From positions 4,051,118 through 4,115,117 of the forward strand of contig NW_006921539.1 in NCBI RefSeq assembly GCF_000340215.1: a stretch of DNA of 64,000 bases, given 5' to 3'. This stretch comes from Pseudocercospora fijiensis CIRAD86 (lineage: Eukaryota > Ascomycota > Dothideomycetes > Mycosphaerellales > Mycosphaerellaceae). The notes below the pieces were generated by a model. It was given only the letters and a program-made list of their open reading frames with translations, was not told the origin of the DNA and made no database searches. The position numbers and the translations under genes are program-made. This document shows, piece after piece, positions 1 through 9,548 of this stretch. Numbering within the stretch: position 1 is the first letter of the stretch; each line of letters begins with the position of its first letter.

Positions 1-14
1 GGAAGCACGACATT

Positions 15-34
15 AGAGGTGGTGTGCAGCCGGT
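15..34 (+). repeat. Left terminal inverted repeat of the Harbinger element
   Basis: This 20-bp sequence is matched in reverse complement at 3360-3379 with one mismatch (C against T, itself a RIP-type transition). Similarity fades right after it. Confidence 0.8.
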
Positions 35-619
35 CAGCAAAGCGCTCCTTCAACCGAATACGGATGCCAAGGTGTCGATTATGGTTAGCAAGCAGGCTCC
101 ACACACCCCTGTCTTGCTGAGGGCGCTCTATACGTAGAGCGCCTGTCTCAAGGCCTAATAGGTTATCGTCGGTGCCGTAGAGGGTATAGTGCTATTGCCT
201 CAGGTTGAGTAAGTAACTTTACGAGACCCGCATAGAATAAGAGTCTTGCTTATCGAGTCTACTATTGCTACGGTTATATAATAGTAGATAGTTCAAATAG
301 CAGTCTAAATAATAAAGCCTTTAACGGTTAGTTTCTAAGTAAGTAAGAAGCCGTTACTATAGGAGCTATAGAAGGCTCTTTCTAGCTCAATTCTTTACCT
401 ACTCCGGCTCTAACTAAGCGCGAGTTTAGCTAGAGTCCTTTATAGACGCCTAGTCGCTTCTAATAGTCGATTAAGCGTACTACAATACCTAAGCCTATCC
501 GCTAAGCTATTGCCAACTTCCGTAGCTTTAATAATAGCGCTCTACCGATACCCCCGAGGGCTCCGTAATTAAGTTAAAGTACGAGGTAGGCTCGTTAGTA
601 GAGCTAGTTGTAAGAGGCA

Positions 620-1620
620 GTTATAGCGGTTAATCTTAAAGACGACGATACGCTAATAACTAATATCGGCTAGAAGGGTTATATAGAAGCGTAGAAGCTC
701 TACCTTATAAGGCATATAGTTACTAAAGAAGAATAGTATAGCAAGCCGCACTTCTAGGCGAAGGTTAGCAATACGTAGATAATAGAGACTCGTAAGAAGT
801 ATAGTAACCTATAGAGGGTGTTCGATCGTATACTAAAGGATTATACCTAATACAAGCTCGACAACTAGATATATTCCGGCGGCGAGAATAAGGACGACTA
901 CTTCTAAGCAATAGAAGAAGCTAAGCGAGTTATTAAAGAGCATGCTACTGCTAAGAAGCAAGCCGCTATCGACGTAGAAGCGGCTATTAAAGAGAGTATA
1001 GAGACAGAGCGTAGAAGGAAGAACTTAACGCAGCGTAAAAGTAGTAAACGTAGAGTATCTATATCTACTAGTACCGATAGTAGTAACACTAGTAACACTA
1101 AAGACTATAAGAAGTCCGCGGACGATATAACGGACGATAAGGACACTACTACTGCCGAGAGTATTGCTATTAAGCATGCTAGAAGACCGTTAGCAACTCC
1201 GGCTCCTACTACTACGGAGACAGCTTCTCCGGCTCCCTCTACTACCGCTAGTAAAACACTAAAGAACAGAGAGAAGAAGAAGGCGATAAAGGAGAAGAAG
1301 AAGAAGAAGATAACGGTTAAAGAGTCTATAGCGTTAATAGCTAGGGGTTATACTAAGAGGCAGAAGCGTACTAAGCATAGTAATAAGGAAGTCTCCGGCT
1401 TAAGGTCCGAGTTAGCTAAAGTTAAGGCACAGAATGCCGCTATACTAGCTGCTATTACTAATCTAGGGCACATATTCGCGCAGGCAAGGCTATAGGGTGT
1501 CTCCGCACCTTAGTATATGCCTTAGTAAGTGAATGCTGTATTTAGTAACGTAGAAATAGCTGAATTCGCGAGAGAGTTGGCTCCGGAGAGCTTCGAGTTT
1601 AAGGGATTTAAGCTATAAGT
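620..1620 (+). pseudogene. Myb/SANT-like accessory protein of the Harbinger element (relic)
   Basis: Read through the stops, the plus strand from about 760 gives a lysine- and arginine-rich protein with a segment of the type NLxRVFDRILKDYTxYKLDN followed by a G-D/E-rich loop. A Ser/Thr-rich and lysine-rich tail follows (about 1000-1340). This arrangement is typical of the Myb/SANT-like DNA-binding protein that accompanies Harbinger transposases and helps bring them to the ends. Stops are TAG or TAA and can be explained by CA to TA or TG to TA changes. Start and end are approximate. The 904-1098 open frame on the opposite strand is a shadow. Confidence 0.55.
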
Positions 1621-2099
1621 AGGGGTCTCCGTACTAATGTGCGGAGCTAGGGTAGACTTTCCTTTCTATAGTTATCGTATACTTATTTCTTAACCGATTT
1701 GCTCCAAATTTTAATATATTGTAGACCTAATAATAGTAAACAAGCGAATAAATAATTATATATAGATGCCGTATATATATAGTAGTGTAGGTAGAGGGTA
1801 AGGGTAATAAGAATTAAGCGTCGCTTATTTTAGCGGAGAACGCGGGGTTATAGGGTTAGGTCTTAGTATCCGGATTTAATGCAGAAGGAGGACGATAGGA
1901 GACATAGAGCCCGCTAGAGAGTAACGGCCGGAACAGATATAGGGGATATTTAGTAAGGAATTGTATATAGAAGACCTATGTCGGGTTCTCGGGCATACCG
2001 CCGTAGGGGTAGAGGTACTCTTCGATACTCGGAGGTATAGTTTTAAAGCGATTAGTAGTTAAATTGCGCCTCCTTACGCAAGTTATATAGTTTGTAAGC

Positions 2100-3300
2100 A
2101 GTATAGCGACTATATAATATACCGCAATAGGTTATCTTTCTATATATTGTTATTGTTCTAAGGCACTATAGGTCTAGAGTTGAAAGGACCGTCTAAAGCC
2201 GTATTCTACGGCCAATCTTGCCCTAGATATGTACTTGTTCTAAGACCTCTTATCTTTGCTTAATTAACGCGATTTATCGTCGTTCTTATATAGCCTTATA
2301 ACGCCGTAGATACATTTATATGCTAGATCGCTATATAAGAATAGAAGCCTCCTATTACTACTAGGACCTATTATTCGCTTAATCCGACGCTAAACGCCTA
2401 ATCTCGTAAAAATCTTCTAGTCGTTGTCCTTGCCTTAGTATAGACCGATTAAACTAGATAGAATGCCGTTAGGCGTTATTATCCCCTAGAACTTGTAACT
2501 ATACTTCTTCTTATAGCTAGTATATATTAATCTTTAGTTACGAGTTAGTCGACAGGTTCCTCGAAACGTACTATCTACGAAACCCTAGAAACCTCTATAC
2601 TATCCTTCTGCTTTTAATAACTTCGTAAAGGCTCGAAGATTGCTATATTTGCGTAGCCGTAGGTACTATTCGAGGAGATAGGCGAAGCGCTTTACGAGGT
2701 ATTCGATTACGTCGGAAAAGATAGAGGATAGCGTCTTGTCTTATAGGCCGAATATGTCCGCTAATATAGGCTAGGTATACAGAAATAAGAGCCGCTGCAA
2801 TGTAATATATAGTACTAATACCGGTAAGGGTTTATAGCGCTTATTAAACACTATAGTATCGATTTAAAGGAGTGTTATAAAACGTAGGATCTCTTCTTAA
2901 GTAAACCTATCTCTCGAGTATTAGCTAAACCGATACCTAATCCGAGTCCGAGGGCGATAGTAAGGCAGTTAGAAGTTTAATTTCTAACCTAACTATTAAT
3001 AACAACCTTCCGCTAGCGACCCGCTATCGACCTACTACGTATACTTTTTATACTATCGATCGCCGATATCTTCGAAGCTCTAGTCGTGCTTTTTATACTT
3101 ATTTAGGGGCCGATAGTCGTCGATACGTTGCTTCTTAATTAGCGCACCCGCTAGTATCAAAATCGGTACGAAATCGTCCTTAGAGTCGCTTATAGCGATA
3201 GGCGCGACTAGCATTTACTAATACGTACGTAAAAGAGCTAGGAGCTAAGAGATATTAGACGTACACGATTAAGACACCTAAGGCTTTATATACTAGGCTA
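2100..3300 (-). pseudogene. Harbinger-type DDE transposase (DDE_Tnp_4) relic
   Basis: The minus-strand translation keeps the characteristic order of the family. Near 2545-2583 there is a D-S-T-F-R-G-T-C block (family form DGT, first acidic residue). Next comes KKKYSYKF then GIITPNGILSSLIG, near 2440-2540. A GKDND block carries the second acidic residue, and RARLAVEYGFRRSF at about 2170-2232 carries the third (family form VEW/VEY-FG). Many in-frame TAG/TAA codons interrupt it, mostly where W (TGG) or Q (CAG/CAA) is expected, as RIP predicts. No frameshift was needed across the stretch I read. Boundaries are approximate and the gene is non-functional. Confidence 0.7.
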
Positions 3301-3359
3301 TATTGGTCTACTTAGCACTCTTAATCGGGTTGCGTTGAGGTACCTACTCTGCGTTAGAA

Positions 3360-3379
3360 ACTGGCTGCACACCACCTCT
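3360..3379 (-). repeat. Right terminal inverted repeat of the Harbinger element
   Basis: Reverse complement of the repeat at 15-34. It marks the sharp change from TA-rich RIP DNA to normal DNA that retains CA and TG. Confidence 0.8.
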
Positions 3380-3382
3380 ATT

Positions 3383-4107
3383 AACATTATTGCCGGAGGT
3401 ATAACATGCGTACGCGAATCGAGTGCGCGGCTATGTGTCGCCAAGAAAGCGGCAGCGCCGCGTGGCCGACGGGTGTTACTAACGACACCCCTGCACGCTG
3501 CACGGTGACATGGTCGTATACATGTCCCTTGGCAAGCTGCAGCGCATGTCATGATGTAACCAAGCACCACGATAAGTTATGCATCTACGATGCTTGTGAA
3601 GCTTAGGTCGAGCAGTCTTATACACACACATCTATCTCTAGCCTTGCCCGAACCCCCAAGACTTGGCCTCCACTGCCGCCGTGCTGAAGTCGTCCACGTC
3701 CACCCACCTGGACCGATTCCATCATCAGCAGTGCACAGCCAAGACGCCGTCGCACCAGTTAGCTCTTACTGTCTCCTGCCGATGACGAGGCGACGTCTCG
3801 GTCGACGACAATGACGCCTCCCACACGTCGAATCGACGGGGCAACAAATGCTCCGAGAAATCGAATCAACGGTGGCTTGCATCCCTTTCCAGAAGTCCTT
3901 CCATCATACTGCTCGAACGCAAGCAACGAATCTCATAGATGGCCAGGGGTGCTGAGGGATCTAGTGACGCGGCTCTCACTCGCGTTGCGTGCGCTTCAGA
4001 TGGCGACGGTACTATATCTTCGACTGCTTCCTGCTGCGTGAACATACATACACCCTTCATCAGCATCGCCAACCCCCAGAACTCCATCCCGGACCACCTC
4101 CCACACA
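3383..4107. other. Intergenic DNA, no gene supported
   Basis: Normal, non-RIP sequence between the Harbinger element and the intradiol dioxygenase gene. Short open frames occur on both strands but none has a family-like protein or a consistent exon model. The last few hundred bases probably hold the dioxygenase promoter and leader. Confidence 0.6.
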
Positions 4108-5250
4108 ATGGCTCCAGTCGCTTCTTTCCTGGCCGCCGGCCTGCTCGCCCTGAACGGCGCCCTGGCCCACCCAGGCCACAGCGTCCAACAAGAAGCTGCT
4201 GAACGCGGCCAATGGCTGCAAAAAGCCAAACCACGCTCGGTCCGCTCCTGCGCCAACGAGCTCCGCCGTCGCGGTCACCTCGAAGCCTCACTCGCCCGCC
4301 GTCAAGACCTCTCCCGCCACGCTCGCCTCAAGCGCAGCCTCCCCGTCGACAAACCCCTCTTCCGCCGCGACTACTCCAGCTCCGTCAACGAATCCCACGC
4401 CTCAACCCTGGACGTCACCGTGGGTTCCGACGAAACCCTCCTCTTCGCCGACGACTCCAGCTGCCTCCTCCAACCCGAAGTCACCCAAGGACCCTACTAC
4501 ATCGACGGCGAACTCATCCGCTCCGACATGTCCGAAGACCAACCCGGAATCCCCCTCTTCCTCGACATCCAACTCATCGACACATCCACCTGCCAACCCG
4601 TCCCCGCCGTCTTCCTGGACATCTGGCACTGCAACTCCACCGGCGTCTATTCCGGCGTCTCCGCCTCCGGCAACGGCAACGAAAACGACACCTCCAACCT
4701 CTCCGCCACATTCCTCCGAGGCCTGCAGCAAACCGACAGCAACGGCGTCGCGCAATTCGAATCCATCTTCCCCGGCCACTACACCGGTCGCGCCCCACAC
4801 ATCCACGTCTTGACGCACAACACCAACTCCACCATCATCCGCACCAACGCCACCTTACTGTCCGCCTCCGGAAACTTCTCCACCCAAGCCTCCCACGTCG
4901 GCCAGATCTTCTTCGACCAAGATTTAATCTCGCAGGTCGAAGCCACGTCTCCGTATACCGAGAACACGCAGGTGCTGACTGTGAATTCCGAGGATGGGAT
5001 TTTGGCCGAGGAGACGGAGGGCATGGATCCTTTTGTCGAGTTTGTTTTGCTGGGGGAGGGGATTGAGGATGGGGTGTTGGCGTGGATTTCTTTGGGGATT
5101 GATCCCACGGTTGATGAGGCGATTTCTAGTGCCGGCACGCTTTATGAGGAGGGCGGTGTTGCGAATGAGAATTCTGTTATGGGTGGTGGGGGGCCTGGGG
5201 GTGAGGGACCGCCTGGGGGGAATGGGACGGATGTTAGTGCGAGGAAGTAG
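4108..5250 (+). CDS. Secreted intradiol ring-cleavage dioxygenase-like protein
   Basis: The intronless 380-residue frame encodes an extracellular protein of the intradiol dioxygenase family, whose members use Fe(III) to cleave catechol-type aromatic rings between the two hydroxyls. A signal peptide is clear (residues 1 to about 20, ending ALNGALA). A basic pro-like region with several RR and KR pairs follows, then the catalytic domain from about residue 120. Family landmarks are GPYYIDGE (Y130/Y131), DIWHCNSTGVYSG (about 171-183), FLRG, and FPGHYTGRAPHIH with Y225, H231 and H233, which supply the 2-Tyr/2-His iron site. The tail is glycine-rich and low in complexity. The secreted subgroup is common in plant-associated and wood-degrading fungi; the natural substrate cannot be told from sequence. 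The start was chosen because it gives the signal peptide. Confidence 0.85.
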   Translation: MAPVASFLAAGLLALNGALAHPGHSVQQEAAERGQWLQKAKPRSVRSCANELRRRGHLEASLARRQDLSRHARLKRSLPVDKPLFRRDYSSSVNESHASTLDVTVGSDETLLFADDSSCLLQPEVTQGPYYIDGELIRSDMSEDQPGIPLFLDIQLIDTSTCQPVPAVFLDIWHCNSTGVYSGVSASGNGNENDTSNLSATFLRGLQQTDSNGVAQFESIFPGHYTGRAPHIHVLTHNTNSTIIRTNATLLSASGNFSTQASHVGQIFFDQDLISQVEATSPYTENTQVLTVNSEDGILAEETEGMDPFVEFVLLGEGIEDGVLAWISLGIDPTVDEAISSAGTLYEEGGVANENSVMGGGGPGGEGPPGGNGTDVSARK

Positions 5251-5295
5251 AGAGGGTGGTTGAGATAGAGCAAGAATGATAGAAGAAGTCGTGTG

Positions 5296-5319
5296 TTTTT
5301 TTTTTTTAAAAAAAAAAAA
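5296..5319. repeat. Perfect T12-A12 palindrome
   Basis: Twelve T are followed directly by twelve A, just downstream of the dioxygenase stop. It could serve as a 3'-end (AT-rich) signal or form a hairpin. A T10-A10 copy lies at 40483-40502, also followed closely by TATCG. Confidence 0.6.
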
Positions 5320-5475
5320 GTATCGATTATATCCAGGGGTATCGAGAGAGATATATATATTTGTTTAACGCCCTCCTACTATCCCGCTTGAAGGAAGTAT
5401 ATGATATTTTTCTTCTTCTTCTTCTTTAAATACAACTCCTCCTCCTCAACAAACCACCCCATCCACCCATCCATC

Positions 5476-6369
5476 CTAACACCCCAACCCCGCAATCCCC
5501 TCAATCTCCCTCCTAATCCCCCGTAACCGCCTCCTCAACTCCACCGCAGTAAAATGATAAGCCACAAGATGACTCGTCTCAGCCAGCGCCAGATCCAAAC
5601 AATCCCTCTGCAACGCCCCAAACTGCTGCCGCTGCTGCTCGAGATCCTCCTCCCGGACATGGAAATTCCCGATCCCCTTCTCAATGCGTTCCTCCAAAGT
5701 GCCGATGAAATTCGCCGCGAGGTTCAGTTCTTCTTTGATGGCTTCGGTTTCCATGAAGAGGTAGGATTCCTGTTGGAGGGAAGAAGAGGTGATGTCGAGG
5801 TGAGAGGTTTTGGGGCTGATTGGGGGGTCGAAATTTTGGTGGTTGTTTTGTGTTGGAAAGGCGAAGGAGTGGCGGAGGTGGCCCCATTCGGATGAGACGC
5901 TTGTGGTAGGGCTGTCTAGGAAGGCGGAGGAGGAGGTGGGGGCTTCGGGCCAGGGGGGAAGGGTTTGCGGTTCGTAGGAGAGCATTTGTGGGACGATGGG
6001 GGCGGTGAGTTGGAGTTGCGGGGTGGGGAAGTAGGAGGAGGATGAATCTGAGGAGTCGCTTGGGTTGCGCCGGTGAGGATGGGAGGAGTATGGAGGGAGG
6101 ATGGGTGATGTGAGTGGCGAGCCGGTGTAGGATGATGCTGATGAGCTGCTGGTTTGTCTTGGGCTGGAGGCGTCGTTGCTGATGGTTCTTGTTTGTCGGC
6201 CGGCTCGTCGTGAAATGCTGTATTCGCAGTTGAAGCCTCGTTGTCTGCATCTCAAGCATGATGGTTGTTCTCGCGAGCATCTGACTTTGGCTGACGCGCA
6301 GCAGTCGCAACTTTCCTTGAGTTTCGGCACGGTTTGCCTCCGGCGCTTGCTTGATTCACTTGCAGGCAT
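5476..6369 (-). CDS. Zn2Cys6 transcription factor, AflR-type
   Basis: The 297-residue protein has an N-terminal binuclear zinc cluster with exact spacing C21-x2-C24-x6-C31-x6-C38-x2-C41-x6-C48. A basic RRAGR segment follows, as in the aflatoxin/sterigmatocystin regulator AflR subgroup. The middle is rich in Ser, Pro and Gln, and the C-terminal third resembles the AflR C-terminal region (leucine-rich helices ending near ELRRRLRGIRREIEG). The frame stays open 59 codons further upstream, but the methionine at 6369 sits just before the basic KRRR and the zinc cluster and gives the usual N-terminus. No secondary-metabolite genes are adjacent, so despite the family name a role in toxin synthesis is not indicated. 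It is convergent with the dioxygenase gene, about 225 bp apart. Confidence 0.8.
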   Translation of the reverse strand: MPASESSKRRRQTVPKLKESCDCCASAKVRCSREQPSCLRCRQRGFNCEYSISRRAGRQTRTISNDASSPRQTSSSSASSYTGSPLTSPILPPYSSHPHRRNPSDSSDSSSSYFPTPQLQLTAPIVPQMLSYEPQTLPPWPEAPTSSSAFLDSPTTSVSSEWGHLRHSFAFPTQNNHQNFDPPISPKTSHLDITSSSLQQESYLFMETEAIKEELNLAANFIGTLEERIEKGIGNFHVREEDLEQQRQQFGALQRDCLDLALAETSHLVAYHFTAVELRRRLRGIRREIEGIAGLGC

Positions 6370-7538
6370 TGTGTGGTTGGGTGCTAGGGCTGTCGAAGAT
6401 TCCACACAGGTGATGGTTCGATCCACGTGAGCGTGCCAGTATGCTGCAAGCTGTTTCTCGAGAATAATGCGTCTGCTCCCAGTAAATGACGTGGATGTGG
6501 TGTAGAAGATAGACTTGTCTCTCAGGCAAACATCAGGTAGCCTCAAGCACGGCAGCAGTTGGATTGGTGACCGATTGAAAGCTGGTGTTGACGCCTGTCT
6601 GAAGTCGTCTTGTTTTATGCTTTGACAATTTCGAAATAAGACTGGGTTGATGGAGTTTATAGAGTCCTTTCTCTGATTGTTGTAGGTGCTCTTGGGATGT
6701 GAGGCAAACGAAACTGTTGTCCAGACACTTACTCTTGGCTATCTATATGCTGCGGCCTTTTCCTCGAACCATTGACGGTCGATAAATGCTCCGCAGGGCA
6801 CGACGCGATGGTGCAAGGGTCGATTCGAACGTTCCTGAGCTGTAGCATCGTGGTGCAACATGCCGAATGGCTAGTAATTGGCCGAGTGACTAAGGAACGT
6901 GGTTGGAGGATGCCAGGCCAGCTTCACGCGTGAGAGGCACATCGGAGTGTAGATCTCGAGATCTCTGTGTGGAGCACGGCACGCCCATCTTTCTTTCCAC
7001 GTGTTTGCCATGCTTTACGTGCCGTTCATCTGCGAGAATCGTCGTCCTCGTGCTGTTGATCTGCAGTGTTGACTGCTGTGGTGAGACATAGCTGCACGTC
7101 TTCGGCAGAGGCGTTCAGCAAGGATTGCTTCTCAAATACGCCGTGGTGCGCAACTTAGCCTTGGCCACGTGCGAACTTCGCACTGACGTATTCTCCAATG
7201 GTTCCCCATCCTTTCTGGGGTGTCAATAGGTACTCACTCATCACAGATCGACGGAAGTCAGTAATGCACAATTTGCCGCACTTCAGCTGACATTGAAGCC
7301 AAGACAGGACACTGCGTACATCTGTATTGGTCCTCAGGTATCGACGATTCGACATCCATGTTCGAAAGCCAAGCGACTGTTCCAACCAGACACTGATTGC
7401 GATGCGCCCCCCCAAAACATGCTCATCAAACATGCTCATCGGGCGGTGACGTGATTGAAAGTAACAGCTCTCGGTGTCGTGTTGATGCGCTGGCCGCTGC
7501 CAGTCGCCAAGCACTACATAATACAGTTCGCGAGATGC
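6370..7538. other. Intergenic DNA, no gene supported
   Basis: Non-RIP sequence upstream of the zinc-cluster gene and downstream of the lyase gene. Short open frames on both strands lack any recognisable product. One short direct repeat (AAACATGCTCATC, twice in tandem at about 7416-7441) is the only structure noted. Confidence 0.55.
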
Positions 7539-8873
7539 TCAAGGCTCATCCACCACCTGTGTGGTCGTCCCGCTCTCACCCTCGACCTCATGTGCGTTCA
7601 GCGCTCTAAAGCTGTCAGCTGTCAGCTTGACAGCTCCTGCCCTGACAAGTGCCTGTGTCAGATCATCACGCAAGTCCTCCAGGTCCTCAATGCCAATGCA
7701 CAATCGAACGATGTCCTCTGGCAGTGCGCGTTCCTTTCTCGTCGCTGGGTCAATGCTTGCATGGCTCATGCGACAAGGCATGGAAATGAGTGAATTGACG
7801 CAGCCAAATGAAACGCTAATGCCAAAGAGCTTGGTGCTCTCCACAATGCGCTCGGACAGCTCAATAGAGCCAGTCTCGAATGACAACACGGCGCCTGCAC
7901 CGCGTGCCTGGCTCCAATGAAGCGCATATTGTGGGTGCGATCGCAGGCCAGGATAGCGCACCTTGAAGCCGTGGTTCTCAAGATACGCCGCAATTGCCAT
8001 GGCGTTGGACTGCTGCTTGTCCATGCGCACGGCGAGAGTCTTGACGCCACGAAGTAGCAACCAGCTGTCAAACGGCGCCAGGCCACAGCCCGTGCTGTTG
8101 ATCATAAAGTACAGATCATCGCCCAGCTTCACATCATTCACTCCAATCACCCCAGCCATGACATCGTGGTGACCGGAGAGATACTTTGTGCCCGACTCGT
8201 AGACAATGTCTGCACCCAGATCGAGTGGATTTTGAAGGTATGGCGAGAGCATGGTATTGTCCACCGCGACAATGATCTTCGAACTGACATCGTGCGCCGC
8301 TGTTGAAATGGCATTGATGTCGCAAATCTTGATCAGAGGGTTCGTGGGCGACTCCAGCAGCACCATGGCAGTCCTCTCCGTAATCGCAGCCTTGACGACA
8401 TCCACTTTCGTGGTATCGACGTGGTGGACTACAATTCCTTGACTCCTTTTCAGGTAGGTGAGAAGTCTGTTGGTTCCGCCGTACAGATCGTCGCCGGTGA
8501 CGACCTCATCGCCAGTCTTGAGAAGCCTGGTGATGATGTCGAGAGCTCCCATGCCCGAGCCAGCGACCAACGCTCTGTTGGCGCCCATGATCTTCGCCAT
8601 ATGCCGCTCTAGATGCGACCTCGTTGGGTTGCCGCTACGGGTGTAATCGTACTCTTGCCCGGGAAGACCTTTGAAGGTGGCCGTCTGGTAGATGGGCATG
8701 CTGCTGGAGCCGTACTGGTCGCCGCTCTCGGTGAACACGAGCTCGGTCGCAAAGTTGTACCTGCGGCCGTTCGAAGGCGAGGAGGGTGCCGGCGAAGGTG
8801 GCAGTTCGTGCCCGTCGATGTCGAGATGCTGCATGGCTTTCCCGATGCCATTGGCGACGTGCTTGGAGCCCAT
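7539..8873 (-). CDS. metG: Cystathionine beta-lyase (PLP enzyme, methionine synthesis)
   Basis: The 444-residue intronless frame belongs to the Cys/Met-metabolism PLP family. It contains YTRSGNPTRSHLERH (about 77-91), GDDLYGGTNRLL, LESPTNPLIKICD, the VDNTM loop, and SGTKYLSGHHD with the PLP lysine at K230. The C-terminal SFGCVNSLISMPCRMSHAS segment is typical of cystathionine beta-lyases (yeast Str3, Aspergillus MetG) rather than gamma-lyases. The enzyme splits cystathionine to homocysteine, pyruvate and ammonia in the cytosol or peroxisome. A serine/proline-rich N-terminal extension precedes the fold. Upstream lie a TCACGTGA box and a cluster of GACTCG motifs, which fit sulfur and amino-acid control. 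Beta- versus gamma-lyase assignment rests on residue patterns only. Confidence 0.88.
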   Translation of the reverse strand: MGSKHVANGIGKAMQHLDIDGHELPPSPAPSSPSNGRRYNFATELVFTESGDQYGSSSMPIYQTATFKGLPGQEYDYTRSGNPTRSHLERHMAKIMGANRALVAGSGMGALDIITRLLKTGDEVVTGDDLYGGTNRLLTYLKRSQGIVVHHVDTTKVDVVKAAITERTAMVLLESPTNPLIKICDINAISTAAHDVSSKIIVAVDNTMLSPYLQNPLDLGADIVYESGTKYLSGHHDVMAGVIGVNDVKLGDDLYFMINSTGCGLAPFDSWLLLRGVKTLAVRMDKQQSNAMAIAAYLENHGFKVRYPGLRSHPQYALHWSQARGAGAVLSFETGSIELSERIVESTKLFGISVSFGCVNSLISMPCRMSHASIDPATRKERALPEDIVRLCIGIEDLEDLRDDLTQALVRAGAVKLTADSFRALNAHEVEGESGTTTQVVDEP

Positions 8874-8965
8874 TGTGGTTGTAGAGAGTGGTGGTAGTTT
8901 TTATAGAGGACTAGAGACCTCTACACGCTGATGTCACCTGTGAGGAATGTTGGGCGTTGTTGAAA

Positions 8966-9047
8966 GCGACTCGGTGAGTGTTGTTATTGCCCACTTCTCT
9001 AGTGTGACTCGAATGAGGGCGAGTCGGAAATTCGTGGAGGCGACTCG
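8966..9047. promoter_or_regulatory. Cluster of four (C/T)GACTCG motifs upstream of the lyase gene
   Basis: CGACTCG or TGACTCG occurs at 8967-8973, 9005-9011, 9020-9026 (reverse strand) and 9041-9047. TGACTC is the core half of the Gcn4/CpcA site TGASTCA, which controls amino-acid biosynthesis genes. None is a perfect palindrome, so the factor assignment is tentative. Confidence 0.45.
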
Positions 9048-9112
9048 GGAGAGCGTCTGCTTCTGGAGACCTTTAAATGGCCACTACGCAGATGGCTATT
9101 TGGCGGTCAAAG

Positions 9113-9120
9113 TCACGTGA
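9113..9120. promoter_or_regulatory. TCACGTGA box (Cbf1-type E-box)
   Basis: A perfect 8-bp palindrome about 240 bp upstream of the cystathionine beta-lyase start. RTCACRTG is the Cbf1 site that recruits Met4 to sulfur-assimilation genes in yeast. The site-gene match makes sense biologically, but binding in this fungus is inferred. Confidence 0.5.
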
Positions 9121-9548
9121 TTTCATACACAATACAATGTGTACCCCGCTTTCCAGACGAGGCGAAGTGAATCGCGTAACTCAAGAGCCTGCAGTTGTCC
9201 ACAACAACATCCTCTAGTCTTTGCGATACAGTATATAGACCTGTGAGTGTCGGCTTCGTGCAAAGGCCTGATTAAATCTAAGAAATTGATTTCTTCAAAC
9301 ATCGATTAACCAACATTAGATGACATCTTCACCTGTGGGTGTGGAGTAGAGCCAGTCTTCTAAATAGCTGTTCAGTAGCGGCCCAATATCGTTTGACGGC
9401 CTGCAAGGGACCGATCACATCATCGCAACCGGCCACTGACGTTAGGCGAGCCGGCAGGTTCAATCTTCGGAAACATTTCATTGATTCTCTTATTATTCCA
9501 AGCAGAATGGTATAGGGCTGCATACATCAACACTTCGACACATCTGAG
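9121..9548. other. Intergenic DNA, no gene supported
   Basis: Non-RIP sequence between the lyase promoter and the 3' end of the kinase gene. I see no gene, repeat or RNA here. Confidence 0.55.

Larger units (their letters stand above)
15..3379. mobile_element. PIF/Harbinger DNA transposon, RIP-inactivated
   Basis: The two ends form an inverted repeat: AGAGGTGGTGTGCAGCCGGT at 15-34 and its reverse complement, with one mismatch, at 3360-3379. ATT lies directly outside both ends (12-14 and 3380-3382), so a 3-bp target duplication fits; a TA duplication with one base trimmed from each end fits equally well. Inside, a DDE transposase relic lies on the minus strand and a Myb/SANT-like relic on the plus strand, the usual two-gene layout of PIF/Harbinger elements. 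CA and TG are strongly depleted and TA is in excess, and both relics carry many TAG/TAA stops, so the copy is dead. Family assignment is confident; the exact target-site duplication is not. Confidence 0.8.

Noticed and set aside
3406..3606. A 66-codon plus-strand frame right after the Harbinger element, with several cysteines
   Set aside because: No signal peptide, no family pattern and no exon continuation. Short frames of this size are expected by chance.
4212..5066. A 284-codon Arg/Pro-rich frame overlapping the dioxygenase gene
   Set aside because: It is the third-position shadow of a C-rich coding region. The other frame has the signal peptide and iron-ligand motifs.
5476..6369. The AflR-type regulator as part of a toxin biosynthetic cluster
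   Set aside because: No polyketide synthase, NRPS, P450 or transporter gene is near. The neighbours are primary metabolism genes.
6410..6430. A TTCGATCC block resembling a tRNA T-arm
   Set aside because: No matching acceptor stem, D-arm or anticodon arm. I found no supportable tRNA or rRNA gene in the window.
7561..8931. Several plus-strand frames opposite the cystathionine beta-lyase gene
   Set aside because: All are antisense shadows of a well-supported gene.
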